From NCBI GenBank assembly GCA_029706075.1, contig JAINUG010000136.1, positions 1,412,001-1,476,000 on the forward strand: a stretch of DNA of 64,000 nucleotides. The letters are read 5' to 3'. Every line of letters begins with the position of its first letter. The first letter of the stretch is position 1. Below the pieces are notes generated by a model. It saw nothing but the letters and a program-made list of their open reading frames with translations, did not search any database and was not told where the DNA came from. A program made the translations under genes and the position numbers. The DNA comes from Aldrovandia affinis (Eukaryota; Chordata; Actinopteri; Notacanthiformes; Halosauridae). This document shows, piece after piece, positions 63,096 to 64,000 of this stretch.

Positions 63096-64000
63096 GATAT
63101 CATTTTTGGCAGCTGCATATCATACCTGTCACACCGGGAAGGAAAAGTGTGACAGGTATGGTATGTTTTAGTTAAATGCAACTGCGAAACAACGTTTTAC
63201 ATTCCTATGGTCTGTGGCTACAGTCATAAACTACAAGAATTTGTTGCAATTGGTTATTTATTTTAATTGATTGCTTTACTGATCTAAATCTAGTGTCATT
63301 CGCTGATTGCTGGTAGAACAAGTACGATCGTAGTCTAAAATAGGTCATGTCATATAACCATTGCTGTTGGATGAAGGTCAAACATTAACACTTGTATTGA
63401 GGTGGGAGTGTTCAGTCCGTAGGAGGCCTTGAGATGAAAAAGGTTTGGGAACCCCCGCACTGCGCCACACTGCCACCCTGGCCTGTTCCACGACCTTGCG
63501 CTCCGTTTTGGTCTGCCAATCTCGCTAGTTTCCACTGGTCTTCTTTCTCGGCTTGCAGGGGAGGCCGCTGCTCGTCACTGGAAGTATACTGACTGGCTTG
63601 AACGAGACCGTGGTCTTACCTCGTACTGATGTGTAGCTACATGTTTTACTAAGTGACTGAAGACGCGGATGACCAGCGAGCGTGTCTGTGTGACAGCAGA
63701 GTCAGCACTCCCCGCTTTCATAAGGACTGCGGCTAAATTATAAAGGTAAAAAATGTAAATGTAAATGTAAATTACATTTGCCTGACGTCCGGTTCCCGCT
63801 CTAATTGAGAGCGGTTTGTTTGTGAGTCATTGAACGGAGAAACGGGAATGTTTTTGAAGCGGAATAAGCTGAGCAGTGTGAGTATGCGGGCGGGAGACTG
63901 CGTGGAAAGAGAGGGAGTGAGGGTGAGTTTGTGGGTATTGGCCGTCATCTGTGCAGGATGAACTCTTCCATAACTGGGGCTGCATGAACGTGCAGTAGCA

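Larger units (their letters stand above)
62621..64000. other. Region upstream of fmn1; possible edge of next gene
   Basis: The region contains a SINE and an AGCAGACGC repeat (separate entries). Near the right edge, 63848-63877 (+) reads ATG TTT TTG AAG CGG AAT AAG CTG AGC AGT followed by GTGAGT. That could be a tiny first coding exon (MFLKRNKLSS) with a donor, but I do not recognise it. In human the neighbour beyond FMN1 is RYR3; no RYR3 sequence is visible. Confidence 0.3.

Overview
The window is nuclear genomic DNA from a ray-finned fish, most likely a teleost. It holds four spliced vertebrate genes with GT-AG introns, wide intergenic spaces, (CA)n and (GA)n tracts, and several families of tRNA-derived SINEs, LINEs and Tc1-like, piggyBac-like and hAT-like transposon copies. 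The species cannot be named from sequence alone. Gene calls rest on translated exons that join in phase and match known vertebrate families; no search was run.

Layout: 1-2.9 kb is repeat-bearing intergenic DNA. 2.9-5.9 kb (+) is a galectin-3 gene (lgals3) with a tryptophan- and PGQ-rich N-terminal tail and one carbohydrate-recognition domain. 6-15.4 kb is repeat-rich intergenic DNA with an L1 fragment, a TTAA-flanked MITE and a partial duplicate of lgals3 intron sequence. 15.4-20.4 kb (+) is a cardiac-type alpha-actin gene (actc1) with a recognisable muscle promoter and one untranslated exon. 21.6-29.4 kb (+) is scg5 (7B2, the chaperone and inhibitor of prohormone convertase 2); its third coding intron carries a full-length but decayed 3.3-kb LINE sitting inside a SINE. 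29.2-33.2 kb is an intergenic interval where mammals have GREM1; no gremlin reading frame is visible. 33.2-62.5 kb (-) is formin-1 (fmn1), with two alternative first coding exons (long isoform at 58.9-60.3 kb, short isoform at 43.7-45.5 kb), an FH1 proline exon and an FH2 domain spread over 14 coding exons. 62.5-64 kb is upstream DNA with two more repeats and a possible unidentified first exon.

The convergent scg5(+)/fmn1(-) pair reproduces the human 15q13 order SCG5-GREM1-FMN1 without GREM1, and actc1 (human 15q14) has been brought next to scg5. The four genes are not a functional unit: they encode a lectin, a sarcomeric actin, a neuroendocrine chaperone and an actin nucleator.

Notable points: actc1 and fmn1 contain a series of single-base frame breaks, mostly missing bases in short homopolymers, while splice sites and phase are otherwise intact. 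This looks more like residual long-read consensus error than pseudogenes. Several fmn1 exons are directly bordered by tandem repeats, including a 59-bp minisatellite that copies a splice donor about eight times. I found no prokaryote-like defence system, CRISPR array or other evidently new molecular system.
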